A DNA stretch of 64,000 nt from Sporosarcina sp. ZBG7A (GTDB lineage: Bacteria; Bacillota; Bacilli; Bacillales_A; Planococcaceae): positions 1 to 64,000 of the forward strand of contig NZ_JWIB01000021.1 of NCBI RefSeq assembly GCF_000813425.1. The letters are read 5' to 3'. The notes under the pieces are model-generated. The model saw nothing but the letters and a program-made list of their open reading frames with translations. It searched no databases and was not told the DNA's origin. Below are positions 16,204-26,884 of the stretch, piece after piece. A program made the position numbers and the translations under genes. Positions within the stretch are counted from its first letter, which is position 1. Each line of letters starts with the position of its first letter.

Positions 16204-17742
16204 ATGGCAAAAATCGCGAAACTAGTAGCCGCTATCCTATTGTTATCGGTTACGTTGCTAGATGCACAACCTGCTACTGCAAATTCTTCAGGACATACGG
16301 TAGTTGTTGATTCTCCTACGCTAAATATTCGTTCTGGACCAGGGCTCACTTATTCCTTAACAGGAAAACTAAAAAATGGACAAAAAGTGAAAGTCATCGA
16401 TCGCTCAGATGATTGGCTCCAAATATCGGTTGATGGTGAAACAGGATGGATTGCTTCTTGGCTTACCAAGTCCAATGACAGCGGATTCAAAGATGAAAAA
16501 ACTATCGTCTCCCGTGTTGATTCATTGAATATCCGATCGTCTCCTTCCATCACTTCTGCAGCTATTGGGAAATTACGTTCCGGCGATCTTGCAGAACTCA
16601 TTGAATACCAAGGCGAATGGGCTTCAATTATCGTTGACGGCATGGAAGGATGGGTCCACACGACATACATAACTGAAGTAGATTCAGAACAAAATCAGAC
16701 TGTATCAAAGTCGGATAAACCCAAAGTTACGGATGCCAATACATTTACTGTGACAGTGGACAAATTGAATGTCCGAAAGAAGCCTGATCAGACCTCAAAG
16801 CGAATTGGGAGTGTGAGTAAGAAAGAAACCTATCCCATTCAAAAAATTGAGGGTAATTGGGTCAAGATTTCATTGGAAGGTAAAAAATCCGGTTGGGTAT
16901 ACTCATTCCATGGTGAACTTTCAAACAAGAGCACGAATACTTCAAAAAACTCTACAAAGACCGTCTCGATTGTCACAAATGGGACAAACATCCGTGTAGA
17001 ACCTACTACCTCCTCAGACGTTGCCTTACGTGCTGACGCTGGAGATGTCTTCCGAGTGGTCGAGAAGAAAGATGACTGGTATGAGGTCCATCTGCCAACT
17101 GGTGGAACCGCATATGTCGCTGAATGGGTTGTCAATTCTTCTGAAGCTTCTACCGCTTCGAAAACTACAGTTCCGAAAAAAACAAAGCGAGTTCCAGGGA
17201 CCTTAAAAGGAATCACTATTGCATTAGATCCAGGTCATGGAGGCAATGACCGTGGCACAACCGGCACACATGGAACAGACGAAAAAGATTTAACATTACT
17301 AACTGCAGAACTACTTGCTGGGAAATTAAAAGATGCAGGCGCTACTGTCGTCATGACACGAAATTCGGATACGTATGTGTCTCTTCGGAAGCGTACGTCC
17401 ATCGCTCAACAGGAAGGTGCAGATGCTTTCGTAAGTCTGCATTATGACGCGAATCCAGACCGATCGATTACAGGATTCACCACCTATTATACGCAGTCTA
17501 CTCAACATTCTTTTGCGCAAGCCATTAATGACGGGCTTTCCGGTTCTATCGATTTAACCAATCGTGGTACCCAGCCTGCTAATTACTTGGTTCTCCGTGA
17601 AAATAGGTTGCCTGCAGTCCTTATTGAATTAGGATTCCTATCAAATTCATCTGAAGAACGTGTACTTACGAGTTCTTATTTCCGGGAACAAGCCTCACAA
17701 GGAATTTATAAAGGACTTCTTCATTATTTTGACGCACAATGA
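16204..17742 (+). CDS. yrvJ: Secreted N-acetylmuramoyl-L-alanine amidase with four SH3b domains
   Basis: This wall hydrolase cleaves the amide bond between muramic acid and the stem peptide. The 512 residues start with a signal peptide (AAILLLSVTLLDAQPATA, about 10-27). Four bacterial SH3 repeats follow, each starting with a LNIRSGPG/LNIRSSPS/LNVRKKPD/TNIRVEPT motif (about 30-310). A short linker rich in Lys/Thr leads to an Amidase_3 domain (about 335-512) with the zinc residues in DPGHGG, the later glutamate, and SLHYDAN, and the catalytic glutamate in ELGFLSN. AAGGAGAG precedes the ATG. Position next to dtd matches B. subtilis yrvJ. The SH3b array probably anchors the enzyme to the wall. 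Confidence 0.93.
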   Translation: MAKIAKLVAAILLLSVTLLDAQPATANSSGHTVVVDSPTLNIRSGPGLTYSLTGKLKNGQKVKVIDRSDDWLQISVDGETGWIASWLTKSNDSGFKDEKTIVSRVDSLNIRSSPSITSAAIGKLRSGDLAELIEYQGEWASIIVDGMEGWVHTTYITEVDSEQNQTVSKSDKPKVTDANTFTVTVDKLNVRKKPDQTSKRIGSVSKKETYPIQKIEGNWVKISLEGKKSGWVYSFHGELSNKSTNTSKNSTKTVSIVTNGTNIRVEPTTSSDVALRADAGDVFRVVEKKDDWYEVHLPTGGTAYVAEWVVNSSEASTASKTTVPKKTKRVPGTLKGITIALDPGHGGNDRGTTGTHGTDEKDLTLLTAELLAGKLKDAGATVVMTRNSDTYVSLRKRTSIAQQEGADAFVSLHYDANPDRSITGFTTYYTQSTQHSFAQAINDGLSGSIDLTNRGTQPANYLVLRENRLPAVLIELGFLSNSSEERVLTSSYFREQASQGIYKGLLHYFDAQ

Positions 17743-17790
17743 AAAAACGTCCGTTGCAAGCCAACTCTTGGCTGCAGCGGACGTTTTTAT
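17742..17790. terminator. Bidirectional terminator between yrvJ and dtd
   Basis: AAAAAACGTCCGTTGCA pairs with TGCAGCGGACGTTTTTAT around a loop containing a second small stem (AGCCAA/TTGGCT). It serves both convergent genes and overlaps the last codons of dtd. Confidence 0.85.
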
Positions 17791-18227
17791 TTGGATTCAA
17801 CAATAATAGTCACTGGACCGTCGTTCACGAGAGCTACATCCATCATTGCACCGAAAATCCCCGTTTCCACCGTCAAACCGTAGGCACGGAGCTGTTCATT
17901 GAAATAATCGTAAAGAGGCTCTGCCGTTTCTGGTCTCGCTGCTTCGATAAAACTCGGGCGTCTCCCTTTACGCGTATCTCCATAAAGCGTGAATTGAGAA
18001 ACCGAAAGAATAGCTCCACCCGTTTCGTCGATAGAGCGATTCATCTTCCCGTCTTTATCCTCAAACAAACGGAGACCTGCGATTTTCTTCGCAACATACG
18101 CAGCATCTTCTTGTGTGTCCGTGTGAGTGAGGCCGACGAGTAGTACATACCCATGTTCGATCGCGCCCGTCACGGTACCATCTACCGTGACTGAAGCCTT
18201 CTTAGAACGTTGTAGGACTACTTTCAT
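17787..18227 (-). CDS. dtd: D-aminoacyl-tRNA deacylase
   Basis: Dtd hydrolyses D-amino acids (and glycine) mischarged on tRNA. The 146-residue length is exact for the family. Diagnostic motifs are present: [13 protein letters not shown] at the start, SQFTLYGD (about 77-84) and the cross-subunit motif NDGPVT (about 134-139), with GAMMDV before it. It lies 17 bases after relA on the same strand (relA-dtd order as in B. subtilis), so co-transcription is likely. Confidence 0.96.
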   Translation of the reverse strand: MKVVLQRSKKASVTVDGTVTGAIEHGYVLLVGLTHTDTQEDAAYVAKKIAGLRLFEDKDGKMNRSIDETGGAILSVSQFTLYGDTRKGRRPSFIEAARPETAEPLYDYFNEQLRAYGLTVETGIFGAMMDVALVNDGPVTIIVESK

Positions 18228-18244
18228 GTTAAGACACCTCTTTG

Positions 18245-20443
18245 TTAATTAATAATACGTTGAACGGAATAGATGTCTCGAATTTGCTTAATTTTATCGA
18301 CTATTCGTTGTAAGTGTTGCAAATCCGTAATTTTAATAGACATACTGATGTGAGCAATCTTTACACGGTCTGCTTTACCGGAAACCGCCACAATCGGTGT
18401 TTTAGTATCGACTACTGTCATCATCACTTCGTTTAACAGACCTTGTCGATCATAGCCTGTAATTTCGATATCGACTTGGAATTCTTTCTTGATGCTTTCA
18501 GTACCGGAAACTGCCCAACTGACATCTATCAAGCGATCCTCTTGCTCACCGTCCGCATGGATATTCGGACAATCCACTCGGTGAACTGATACGCCACGAC
18601 CTTTTGTGATGAACCCGACAATTTCATCTCCCGGTACCGGATTACAGCATTTAGATAAGCGAATGAGTAGGTTTTCCAGCCCTTTGACGACAACACCTGA
18701 TTCTGTCATTGGTGGGGGCGGCTGAGTCTTTATCTCAGACACAATCTTATCAATCGTATCTTTTTGTTCCCGCTCTTTACGGATCTTGTCCGTCATTCGA
18801 TTGACGACTTGCTGTGCGGTAATTCCGCCAGAGCCTATAGCTGCATACATATCTTCTTCAGATGTGAAACTAAATTTATCAATAACGCGTCGTAAACTTT
18901 CTGGTGTTACTACTTCGCGTAGTACGTATTCTTGGTGTTTCACTTCTTTTTCAAGCAATTCTTTTCCGCGGTAAATGTTCTCTTCACGCAATTGCTTTTT
19001 AAAATATTGGCGTATCTTGTTACGTGCTTGAGATGTGTTGGCGATTTTTAACCAATCACGGCTTGGCCCAAACGACTGTTTAGACGTTAACACTTCTACA
19101 ATATCACCTGTAAATAATTCGGTTTCAAGCGGAACCATTTTGCCATTCACTTTCGCACCGATTGTACGATTCCCAACTTCAGAATGAACACGATAGGCAA
19201 AGTCGATTGGAATGGAGCCCTTAGGAAGTTCGACGACGTCCCCTTCAGGTGTGAATACGTAGACCATGTCCGAGAATAGATCGAATTTCAATGACTCCAT
19301 GAACTCTTCTGCGTTTGAAGACTCATTTTGCATTTCTAATATTTCACGGAACCATGTCAACTTAGAGTCGATCGTATCGGGGTGATCGGCAGTGATTCCC
19401 TCTTTATACGCCCAATGTGCAGCAACCCCGAATTCAGCAATTTTGTGCATCTCATCCGTACGGATCTGTACTTCAAGAGGATCACCCGCAGGTCCAACAA
19501 CAGTTGTATGCAACGATTGGTACAAATTTTGCTTTGGCATCGCAATATAGTCTTTGAAGCGACCAGGCATCGGTTTCCAAAGTGTATGAATGATCCCAAG
19601 TACTGCATAACAGTCTTTAATGCTTTTCACGACAATACGAACTGCTAGTAAATCATAAATTTCGTTGAATTCTTTTTTCTGCAAGACCATTTTCCGATAA
19701 ATGGAGTACAAATGTTTAGGTCTGCCCGACAATTCTGCGTGAATGTCCATTGTCCCAATTTCACTATTAATTTGTTCCATAACATTTTTCAAATAGTTTT
19801 CACGTTCCACGCGCTTTTGTTTCATGAGGTTGACGATGCGGTAATATTGCTGAGGGTTTAAATAGCGAAGGGCAATGTCTTCAAGCTCCCATTTAATCGC
19901 AGATATTCCGAGTCGATGCGCTAGCGGTGCAAATATTTCAAGTGTTTCCGCAGAGATACGACGTTGTTTTTCTTCTTTCACATACTTTAACGTCCTCATA
20001 TTATGCAAACGATCCGCCAGTTTAATAAGAATGACCCGAATATCTTGAGCCATTGCGATAAACATCTTCCGGTGATTTTCCGCTTGTTTTTCTTCATTCG
20101 TTTTAAACTTCAATTTCTCGAGTTTGGTGACCCCGTCGACAAGCATAGCGACTTCTTCACCGAAGTCTCGCACGATGTCGTCTCTTCCAATTTCAGTATC
20201 TTCTACAACGTCATGCAAAAAGCCTGCAGCTACTGTCGAAGGATCCATCTGAAGTTCTGCAAGAATTCCAGCTACTTGCACAGGATGGAGAATGTAAGGT
20301 TCTCCAGAACTTCTGAACTGACCTTCATGCGCTCTCTTTGCAGCTTCGTACGCTTTTTCGACAAATGCGACGTGTTCGTTATTCATATAGGAACCGACAA
20401 GTTCAAATATATCTTCTGCCGTTAAATCTTGATTTTTAGCCAT
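18245..20443 (-). CDS. relA: Bifunctional (p)ppGpp synthetase/hydrolase
   Basis: This long RSH enzyme makes and degrades (p)ppGpp in the stringent response. The frame is open from 20545, but ATG at 20443 is chosen: GAGGTGAG lies just before it and the resulting 732 residues match Bacillus Rel (734). Order: HD hydrolase domain with HPVQVAGIL and [10 protein letters not shown] (active His-Asp), synthetase domain with [22 protein letters not shown] (by position) and LYQSLHT, a TGS domain (about 390-450), a conserved Cys-containing zinc-finger region ([16 protein letters not shown]) and a C-terminal ACT domain. Both catalytic halves look intact. Confidence 0.96.
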   Translation of the reverse strand: MAKNQDLTAEDIFELVGSYMNNEHVAFVEKAYEAAKRAHEGQFRSSGEPYILHPVQVAGILAELQMDPSTVAAGFLHDVVEDTEIGRDDIVRDFGEEVAMLVDGVTKLEKLKFKTNEEKQAENHRKMFIAMAQDIRVILIKLADRLHNMRTLKYVKEEKQRRISAETLEIFAPLAHRLGISAIKWELEDIALRYLNPQQYYRIVNLMKQKRVERENYLKNVMEQINSEIGTMDIHAELSGRPKHLYSIYRKMVLQKKEFNEIYDLLAVRIVVKSIKDCYAVLGIIHTLWKPMPGRFKDYIAMPKQNLYQSLHTTVVGPAGDPLEVQIRTDEMHKIAEFGVAAHWAYKEGITADHPDTIDSKLTWFREILEMQNESSNAEEFMESLKFDLFSDMVYVFTPEGDVVELPKGSIPIDFAYRVHSEVGNRTIGAKVNGKMVPLETELFTGDIVEVLTSKQSFGPSRDWLKIANTSQARNKIRQYFKKQLREENIYRGKELLEKEVKHQEYVLREVVTPESLRRVIDKFSFTSEEDMYAAIGSGGITAQQVVNRMTDKIRKEREQKDTIDKIVSEIKTQPPPPMTESGVVVKGLENLLIRLSKCCNPVPGDEIVGFITKGRGVSVHRVDCPNIHADGEQEDRLIDVSWAVSGTESIKKEFQVDIEITGYDRQGLLNEVMMTVVDTKTPIVAVSGKADRVKIAHISMSIKITDLQHLQRIVDKIKQIRDIYSVQRIIN

Positions 20444-20599
20444 TCTCTCACCTCTTTCAAGCAATTTCCGAAAAAATAAACATACCTCTATTGTATGGCG
20501 AAAATAGAAGATTTGTAAAGAAATGAATTCACGGAGTTTCGTCACTGTGTCGAAAGCATGTCTAAAGCTGTTTTTGCTCCATTTCTATTAAAGAAATAC

Positions 20600-20630
20600 A
20601 AAAACTCCCCCGCGAAAATTGCGGGGGAGA
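20600..20630 (-). terminator. Terminator of apt
   Basis: CTCCCCCGC and GCGGGGGAG are perfect 9-bp arms around GAAAATT. On the minus strand a T-run follows. Confidence 0.9.
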
Positions 20631-20636
20631 AAGAAA

Positions 20637-21149
20637 TCAGTATTTCATTAGGGAAATGACATTATGGTTTTCTAATTTTCGACGACCATCCAGGTAAGTA
20701 AGTTCGATTAGGAACGCACATCCTGCCACAACGCCGCCTAGCTTTTCAACAAGTTCAACCGTAGCTCCAACTGTTCCACCTGTAGCCAGAAGGTCGTCCA
20801 CAATGAGAACACGCTGTCCTGGTTTGATGGCATCTTTATGGATTGTTAATTGGTCCACACCGTATTCTAAATCGTAGTTGACTGCAATCGTTTCGCGAGG
20901 TAATTTTCCTGGTTTACGAACCGGTGCAAAACCGATTTCAAGTGCATAAGCAACTGGACATCCGATGATGAAACCTCGTGCTTCAGGTCCAACGATAAGT
21001 TCAGCACCCATTTCTTTTGCATACTCTACGATTTGGTCTGTCGCATACTTGTAGGCTTCTCCATTATCCATGATCGTTGTAATATCTTTAAAGCTAATCC
21101 CTTTTTTCGGATAATCGGGAACTACTGTTACGAATTGTTTCAAGTCCAT
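20637..21149 (-). CDS. apt: Adenine phosphoribosyltransferase
   Basis: Apt converts adenine and PRPP to AMP in purine salvage. ATG at 21149 is chosen because AAGGAGG lies 7 bases upstream and the protein is then 170 residues, the normal length; the longer frame extends into recJ. The PRPP-binding motif [13 protein letters not shown] (about 115-127) is intact and the hood region includes VGPEARGF. The start overlaps the end of recJ by 10 bases, implying translational coupling in a recJ-apt operon. Confidence 0.96.
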   Translation of the reverse strand: MDLKQFVTVVPDYPKKGISFKDITTIMDNGEAYKYATDQIVEYAKEMGAELIVGPEARGFIIGCPVAYALEIGFAPVRKPGKLPRETIAVNYDLEYGVDQLTIHKDAIKPGQRVLIVDDLLATGGTVGATVELVEKLGGVVAGCAFLIELTYLDGRRKLENHNVISLMKY

Positions 21150-23500
21150 ACTGTTTCCTCCTTGACGGCTATCTCCTGATGCACCTTTTGAAACCATTGC
21201 TTAAGTTCATGGTAAGGGGCATACAACATCCGTTCTTCCATTTCAATCTGTCTTTTCCGTTCTTGATAAGCAGGTGCATCGGCAAGATCCCTCTTGCCTG
21301 CTGTTGGTTCAATATAAACTACACCATTCTCTATCTTAACAAATCCTAAATCAAAAAACACTTTCGACATGAAATAAATTGTATCTAATTTCCAACCTTT
21401 GTGTTTCGCTAGCTGCTCTGCTTGTGCGGATAAATCAAATGTACTCCGTTTTTTCAAAAAGCTGAAGTACCATCCAAACTCCGTTCGATCCGGAATGCCG
21501 TCAAAATACCGCGAATCCGGTGCATAGAAATGAGCATATATCCGGCCTGGATCGTACTCACTCAGTAACGACTCGAGCTGGTCTTGTTGTTCCGGCATGT
21601 CAAGTAACACAACGTGTTCTATCGTTCCATCTACCTGACGCTCCTCATACAACGTAATTTCTCTTCCTTGAAGAATCGGTAAAAAGTGAGTTTTCGTCTG
21701 AGGTTGGAACGCAATATAGAGAGCATTTTCCTTAGGGATTGTATGAATCCAACGAAGCGGATCCCGGATTCCTCTCAAATCGAACACTTGACGCTCATCA
21801 GAACGGATATCTTGGAGTAAGATTTGAGGCTTTTTAAAATTGTTCCACTCATTCACTTGCAAATCCCCTGTCACCATTAGTGACATGCCGTGTGTCATTT
21901 CATCTGCAAGTTCTCCAGAACCAAAGCTGATCGCATCCAATTTACTCGCACCATCTTCTAGTTCCAATTTCAAATGGTTTTTCGCAGAACCAATTTTCCT
22001 AATGGAACCGACTGTTATCTGTTCAATCATATACATTGGTTTCGGGAAGGCCATGCCAAATGGACGTAGCTGTTCCAAAGATTCCAATACGTCCACTTCA
22101 ATTTCATCGATCGTCAGTGGGACGTCAATTTGAACAGTAGCGATGAGCTGTTCATCTGTTAACACTTGTCCTGCTTGTTCATTCAACCGGTCTCGTAGAG
22201 CATCCACATCCGCTAGGGCAAGCGTCATACCAGCAGCCATTGCATGCCCACCGAAGTGTGGAAGGAGTTCTTTGTTCTTCGAGAGCTCTTGGTAAAGGTC
22301 AAATCCTTCGATACTACGTGCAGATCCTTTTGCAGTTTCAGCAATTGGGTCAATCGAAAGGACAATTGAAGGTCGATGGAATTTCTCGGTCAACCGGGAA
22401 GCGACGATTCCGATAACACCCGGATTCCACCCTTCCTTAGCTAAAACAAATACATGCGGGATGGCTGAGCCGTAATGTTCTTCAATCATTGTGAGCGCTT
22501 CTTCTGAAATCCCATTGACGAGGGCTTGTCGCTCTTTGTTGAGGCGGTCCAGTTCGTTTGCGATTCCAGTTGCTATATCACTTTCTTCTGCTTTCAATAG
22601 CTCGACAGCAGGGTCTGCATCTCCTAAACGACCAGGTGCATTGAGTCGTGGTCCGACCATGAAGCCGAGCGTCTCCTCCGTGAATTGTCGCTGTTCTGTT
22701 CCACCGATTTTCGCCAAAGCCTGTATTCCAGGGCGACTCGACATACGAAGACGTCGGATGCCTTCTTTTACGAAATACCGATTTTCATCTAATAGAGGAA
22801 CTAAGTCTGCTACTGTTCCGATTGCAGCAAATTCGAGTAGATCGAGCGGTGCCTCACCGAGAAGCGCCGTTGCTAGTTTGAACGCAACACCAACGCCTGC
22901 AAGCTCACCAAATGGGTAATTTCCTTCAGGATGTCTTGGATGAATGATAGCATCTGCCTGAGGTAAGGTTTCTCCAATTTCATGGTGATCCGTGATGATG
23001 ATATCGAGTCCGATCGATTTTGCAAAAACGGTTTGATCAATTCCAGAAATGCCATTATCCACTGTAATGATGAGGGAAGCGCCAAGATCCGCGATTTCTT
23101 GGAACAGCTCGCTGTTTGGCCCGTAGCCGTGTTCAAATCGATTGGGGATGACAAAGGATACATCCGCTCCAATTCTTTCTAACGCAGTTGTTAGGACCGT
23201 AACACTGGTTACACCATCGGCATCGTAGTCACCGTATACGACAATATGTTCTCCGTTTTCTATAGCTGCTTGAATTCTTGCCACTGCTTTGTCCATATCA
23301 TATAAGAGAAATGGATCATGCAGAGCGGTTGCATCGGTCGTTAGAAACTTTTTGACTGATTCAGAATCTTGAAATCCACGAGATGCTAAAATTTTCGCAT
23401 GAAGCGAAGGCAGTTTCAATTCCTTCATCAAGCTTTCAACCACAGCTTCATCGGGTCTATGTATCTTCCAATTTTTGTTAGATTTAATCAATGCATTCAC
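21140..23500 (-). CDS. recJ: Single-stranded-DNA-specific 5'-3' exonuclease RecJ
   Basis: RecJ degrades single-stranded DNA 5' to 3' in recombination and repair. The 786 residues begin with the DHH phosphoesterase domain: [13 protein letters not shown] (metal-binding Asp cluster, about 75-87), ITVDNG, ITDHHE (about 160) and a conserved HP. The DHHA1 domain contains [13 protein letters not shown] (about 418-430). An OB-fold and a Firmicute-type C-terminal extension (about 560-786) follow; B. subtilis RecJ is likewise long. AAGGAAG precedes the ATG. Confidence 0.95.
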   Translation of the reverse strand: MNALIKSNKNWKIHRPDEAVVESLMKELKLPSLHAKILASRGFQDSESVKKFLTTDATALHDPFLLYDMDKAVARIQAAIENGEHIVVYGDYDADGVTSVTVLTTALERIGADVSFVIPNRFEHGYGPNSELFQEIADLGASLIITVDNGISGIDQTVFAKSIGLDIIITDHHEIGETLPQADAIIHPRHPEGNYPFGELAGVGVAFKLATALLGEAPLDLLEFAAIGTVADLVPLLDENRYFVKEGIRRLRMSSRPGIQALAKIGGTEQRQFTEETLGFMVGPRLNAPGRLGDADPAVELLKAEESDIATGIANELDRLNKERQALVNGISEEALTMIEEHYGSAIPHVFVLAKEGWNPGVIGIVASRLTEKFHRPSIVLSIDPIAETAKGSARSIEGFDLYQELSKNKELLPHFGGHAMAAGMTLALADVDALRDRLNEQAGQVLTDEQLIATVQIDVPLTIDEIEVDVLESLEQLRPFGMAFPKPMYMIEQITVGSIRKIGSAKNHLKLELEDGASKLDAISFGSGELADEMTHGMSLMVTGDLQVNEWNNFKKPQILLQDIRSDERQVFDLRGIRDPLRWIHTIPKENALYIAFQPQTKTHFLPILQGREITLYEERQVDGTIEHVVLLDMPEQQDQLESLLSEYDPGRIYAHFYAPDSRYFDGIPDRTEFGWYFSFLKKRSTFDLSAQAEQLAKHKGWKLDTIYFMSKVFFDLGFVKIENGVVYIEPTAGKRDLADAPAYQERKRQIEMEERMLYAPYHELKQWFQKVHQEIAVKEETVWT

Positions 23501-23557
23501 TTCCTTATGTCTATTATACCGGCTGCAGATGATTTCTGAAAGGATTGTATCCGAAAG

Positions 23558-23588
23558 AAAAACGTCTTTGCATTAATCGCAAAGACGC
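23558..23588 (-). terminator. Terminator of the lapA-like gene
   Basis: AACGTCTTTGC and GCAAAGACGCTT form the stem. The minus-strand transcript ends in TTTTTC. Confidence 0.8.
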
Positions 23589-23596
23589 TTGTTGTA

Positions 23597-23941
23597 TTAC
23601 TTTTTGGCATCATACTGATCACCCAATACTTCGGTTGCGAGTTCTGGTGATTTTTGCAGCATCGCTATTTCGTTTTGTTGGTTGGCAATCGTACTTTCTT
23701 TCTCGGTGATTTGTCTTTGCAGAACCTTAACTTCACGTCTGGTCCTGACAGATTTAAAGACTGCAAAGAGTCCGCTTGCGAGTGCGCCGAGTAGCGCAGA
23801 ACCAAGAATGACTAGAACGAGTGGCCAGTGAGCTTCACCAAATACATAGTCGACTGGAACTTTATCGACATTGAATACTGCGAAGACTGCAATGATGATT
23901 GCAAATAATAATCCGATTACGAGCATCCATTGGGATTTCAT
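23597..23941 (-). CDS. LapA-domain (DUF1049) membrane protein, YrvD-like
   Basis: This 114-residue protein has two membrane helices (about 5-25 and 40-62) separated by a short loop containing NVDKVPVDYVFGEAHWPL, the standard LapA-family pattern. A C-terminal cytoplasmic coiled-coil helix (about 65-97) is rich in Lys, Glu and Gln. B. subtilis carries a similar small protein (yrvD) between recJ and secDF, matching this position. In other bacteria LapA proteins act in envelope and lipopolysaccharide assembly; the role in Firmicutes is unknown. Confidence 0.8.
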   Translation of the reverse strand: MKSQWMLVIGLLFAIIIAVFAVFNVDKVPVDYVFGEAHWPLVLVILGSALLGALASGLFAVFKSVRTRREVKVLQRQITEKESTIANQQNEIAMLQKSPELATEVLGDQYDAKK

Positions 23942-24020
23942 TTTTGCTTCCTCCTTTAGTTAAAAGCCGGTATATGAGTAATAAAGATTTTTCTCACCAG
24001 CAATGCACGTAAATAAACAT

Positions 24021-24052
24021 AAAAAAACAGGTATACCTGAGTATACCTGTTA
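24021..24052 (-). terminator. Terminator of secDF
   Basis: AACAGGTATAC and GTATACCTGTT are perfect 11-bp arms around CTGA. Seven T follow on the minus strand. Confidence 0.9.
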
Positions 24053-24071
24053 AAGGAATCGTTGAAACGTA

Positions 24072-26348
24072 TTAAACGATTGGTTCGTCTGATCCCCATT
24101 GTTTCTTTTCTTTGACCGTTTTAAGTTTACCGTGTTTCTTGATTTCACGCTTTTTCAGGTCGAACCAGATTTGAGCGGAAATGTAGATTGATGAATACGT
24201 ACCTGCGATGAGACCAATCAGCAATGCGATTGAGAATGGTCGAATCGCTTCTGCGCCTAATGCAATAAGCGCAACGACGACTATAAGTACAGTCAATACG
24301 GTATTCACAGAACGTCCGAGTGTTTGGCGAAGTGATTTGTTGATAATATTTGCCAAGTCATTCTCGTTGTCCAAGTGACCGATCTTATGAAGGTTCTCAC
24401 GGATCCGGTCAAACGTAACGATCGTATCGTTGATAGAATACCCGACAATCGTCAGTACAGCCGCGATGAAAGTGATATCCACTTCCAAACGTAAGATACT
24501 GAAGATCGCAATCATGAAGAATGCGTCGTGAAGCAGCCCTATAATAGCCGAGACACCCATTCGCCATTCAAAGCGGAACGCGACGTAGATAATAATCCCA
24601 AGTGCTGCTAGCATCAATGCATAAATCGCATTTTTTGCTAATTCTTTTCCGACTTTATCTGATACTGTTGAAATATTTGGTTCAGAACCATATTTTTCAG
24701 CAACTTGAGTCTTTATGTCGTTCACTTCTTCTTGACTGAACTCTTCATTAAATCGAGCAACACCGATATTGCTCTTGTCTCCAGAAATGACGATATCTTC
24801 TGTAGGATAGCCGATGTCTTCCAAGTACGTACTGATTTCATCTTTCGTTATCGCACTCTCTGAAAGAATTTCAGCTCGTGTACCACTAGAGAAGTCAATT
24901 CCTAAGTTCAATTTGAAGATTCCTAGGATAATCGCACCTACAATCAATAATACGATTGAAAGTGTATAGAATCGCTTACGGCTATGAACAAAGTCGAAAC
25001 GGTCGAACTTCGTAGACAATTCGAGCGTATCTACGTTTTCTTCTGCAGGGTGAACGTGTTTCGGAGAAATTCCGAACCAGCTTGTTTTCCCGTCAAAGTA
25101 ACCGCTATGAACAAGCAAGCCGAGAAGTAAACGAGAACCCCATACAGCTGTTATGAAGCTGACAGCGATACTGATGATGAGCATTGTTGCAAAACCTTTA
25201 ACCGAGCTTGTCCCGAAGATGAACAATACGACTGCTGCAAGTAGCGTTGTAATGTTGGCATCTAAAATCGCAGTGAAGGACTCTTTGGCACCACGAGAGA
25301 AAGCGGTCTTTATGGAACTACCAATGCGTAGTTCTTCTTTTATACGCTCATAGGTTAGGATGTTCGCATCAACGGCCATACCGACCCCTAGTAGCAATGC
25401 GGCAATACCAGGCAATGTTAGCACACCATTAATGAGTGTGAAGACTACCATGATCAAGAAAATGTATACAGAAAGTGTAATGACTGCTACAACCCCGGGA
25501 ATACGGTAGTACACGAGCATAAAGAGGAAGATTAACGAAACGCCGATAATACCAGCAGTTATCGTTTTGTCTAGCGCTTGCTCACCAAATTGTGCACCGA
25601 CAGATGTCGAGTACATCTCTTCAAGATGAACCGGGAGTGCCCCTGCGTTCAAGATACCTGCAAGATCCTTTGTCTCGTCAACTGTGAAACTACCGGAAAT
25701 CTCAACATCCGAAGAGTTGATAGTTTGACGTACGGAAGGTGCTGAGATGAAACGAGGATCCGGTTTTTTCATTTCTTCTTTATAAGAATCTTTACCTTCT
25801 TCGAAGTCGAGCCAGATGACCATGACGTTTTCAGGCGCTTTTGCAGCGACTTCCGTTGTCACTTGAGCAAACTTCGAAGGGTCTTTCATCTCTAGTGTAA
25901 CGACTGGATTGCCGCCTTCACCAAAGTTTGCCTTCGCTTTACCTGCTTTCAAGTCGTCCCCGTCAAGCAATAATTTATCATCCGCATCACGGAACGTTAA
26001 ATTCGCTTGGGTCGAAAGTAATTCACGTGCCTTCTTCTGGTCGTCAACACCAGCTAGCTGAACGCGGATTCGATTGTTCGATTCAATTTGAATACTTGGT
26101 TCACTGACACCGAGTACGTCAATCCGGTTGCGAAGTGCTTTCGCAGTATCAGCGACAACGTCTTCAGTGATTTTCTGCTTATTATCTCCTGTTTTCAGTT
26201 GCTGAACTTCATACAAGACTTCAAATCCACCTTGTAAATCCAGTCCTAATTTTACATTTTTTAAAATTGGGTTCGCTGTACTGCCGATTGTAGCTGCAAA
26301 AATAACGAGCAACAATAAAAAGGCGACCAGCCGTCCTCTTTTCTTCAT
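24072..26348 (-). CDS. secDF: Protein translocase SecDF, fused form
   Basis: SecDF uses the proton gradient to help complete SecYEG-dependent export. The 758-residue protein is the natural SecD-SecF fusion found in Bacilli. The SecD half shows LGLDLQGGFEVLYEV (about 34-48), the large periplasmic region, then the six-helix bundle including GVGMAVDANILTYERIKEE (by position about 322-340). The SecF half starts near 455 with LNLGIDFSSGTRAEI and ends with VGYSINDTIVTFDRIREN (by position). GAGGGGG precedes the ATG. A separate gene, comN, lies just upstream, as in B. subtilis. Confidence 0.96.
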   Translation of the reverse strand: MKKRGRLVAFLLLLVIFAATIGSTANPILKNVKLGLDLQGGFEVLYEVQQLKTGDNKQKITEDVVADTAKALRNRIDVLGVSEPSIQIESNNRIRVQLAGVDDQKKARELLSTQANLTFRDADDKLLLDGDDLKAGKAKANFGEGGNPVVTLEMKDPSKFAQVTTEVAAKAPENVMVIWLDFEEGKDSYKEEMKKPDPRFISAPSVRQTINSSDVEISGSFTVDETKDLAGILNAGALPVHLEEMYSTSVGAQFGEQALDKTITAGIIGVSLIFLFMLVYYRIPGVVAVITLSVYIFLIMVVFTLINGVLTLPGIAALLLGVGMAVDANILTYERIKEELRIGSSIKTAFSRGAKESFTAILDANITTLLAAVVLFIFGTSSVKGFATMLIISIAVSFITAVWGSRLLLGLLVHSGYFDGKTSWFGISPKHVHPAEENVDTLELSTKFDRFDFVHSRKRFYTLSIVLLIVGAIILGIFKLNLGIDFSSGTRAEILSESAITKDEISTYLEDIGYPTEDIVISGDKSNIGVARFNEEFSQEEVNDIKTQVAEKYGSEPNISTVSDKVGKELAKNAIYALMLAALGIIIYVAFRFEWRMGVSAIIGLLHDAFFMIAIFSILRLEVDITFIAAVLTIVGYSINDTIVTFDRIRENLHKIGHLDNENDLANIINKSLRQTLGRSVNTVLTVLIVVVALIALGAEAIRPFSIALLIGLIAGTYSSIYISAQIWFDLKKREIKKHGKLKTVKEKKQWGSDEPIV

Positions 26349-26466
26349 GATCCATTTTCCCCCTCTATATGTGAAGCGGTATTACTATGTTATGTACGAA
26401 AGAAACATCAACACAACAATTATGAGACAGAGAGTCTCTTGTGTCAAATGCTATTCGTTCCACAAC

Positions 26467-26784
26467 CTAATTTTCTGAATTCTTCTTAGGGGAAAGTAAG
26501 AGTTGTAACTCATCGCTATTCAAATCTGAAAACCAATCAGACCCCCGCTGCTCTTCAATTTGTGTGTAGGTCATGTATTCTGCTGGTGTGAGTTCCATAA
26601 CATCATTGATCAGCTCATACGTCCTCATCTCACTGATATTTCGCTTTCGCCACTTTTTTTGAACGCAGTATTTCCAAATATCCTTTTCTGTCACAGTTGA
26701 ATACCCGTAAAAATGGAATTCGTTCATCTTACTTTCAATTGCAGGGCGGACATGGTCAAACAATTGTTCGTATTTGATATCCAC
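26467..26784 (-). CDS. comN: Post-transcriptional regulator ComN
   Basis: In B. subtilis ComN (YrzD) acts on comE mRNA to allow competence protein synthesis and locates to division sites with DivIVA. The 105-residue protein fits in length. It has a helix-rich N-terminus, the KDIWKYCVQKKWRKR segment (about 34-48) and MELTPAEYMTYTQIE (about 63-77), typical of this family. GTG is the start, with AAGGGAT upstream. It is located before secDF and divergent from spoVB, exactly as in B. subtilis. Proximity to a pilus/competence peptidase gene (comC) 20 kb away is not operonic. Confidence 0.85.
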   Translation of the reverse strand: MDIKYEQLFDHVRPAIESKMNEFHFYGYSTVTEKDIWKYCVQKKWRKRNISEMRTYELINDVMELTPAEYMTYTQIEEQRGSDWFSDLNSDELQLLLSPKKNSEN

Positions 26785-26884
26785 TCACGTTCATCCCTTC
26801 TTTAATAGAGAGTTGTAAATGTACATGTTTCCGCATACTAATAGTGTATATGAATTGGTTGGACTTGAGAAGGAGTTGTTTTCA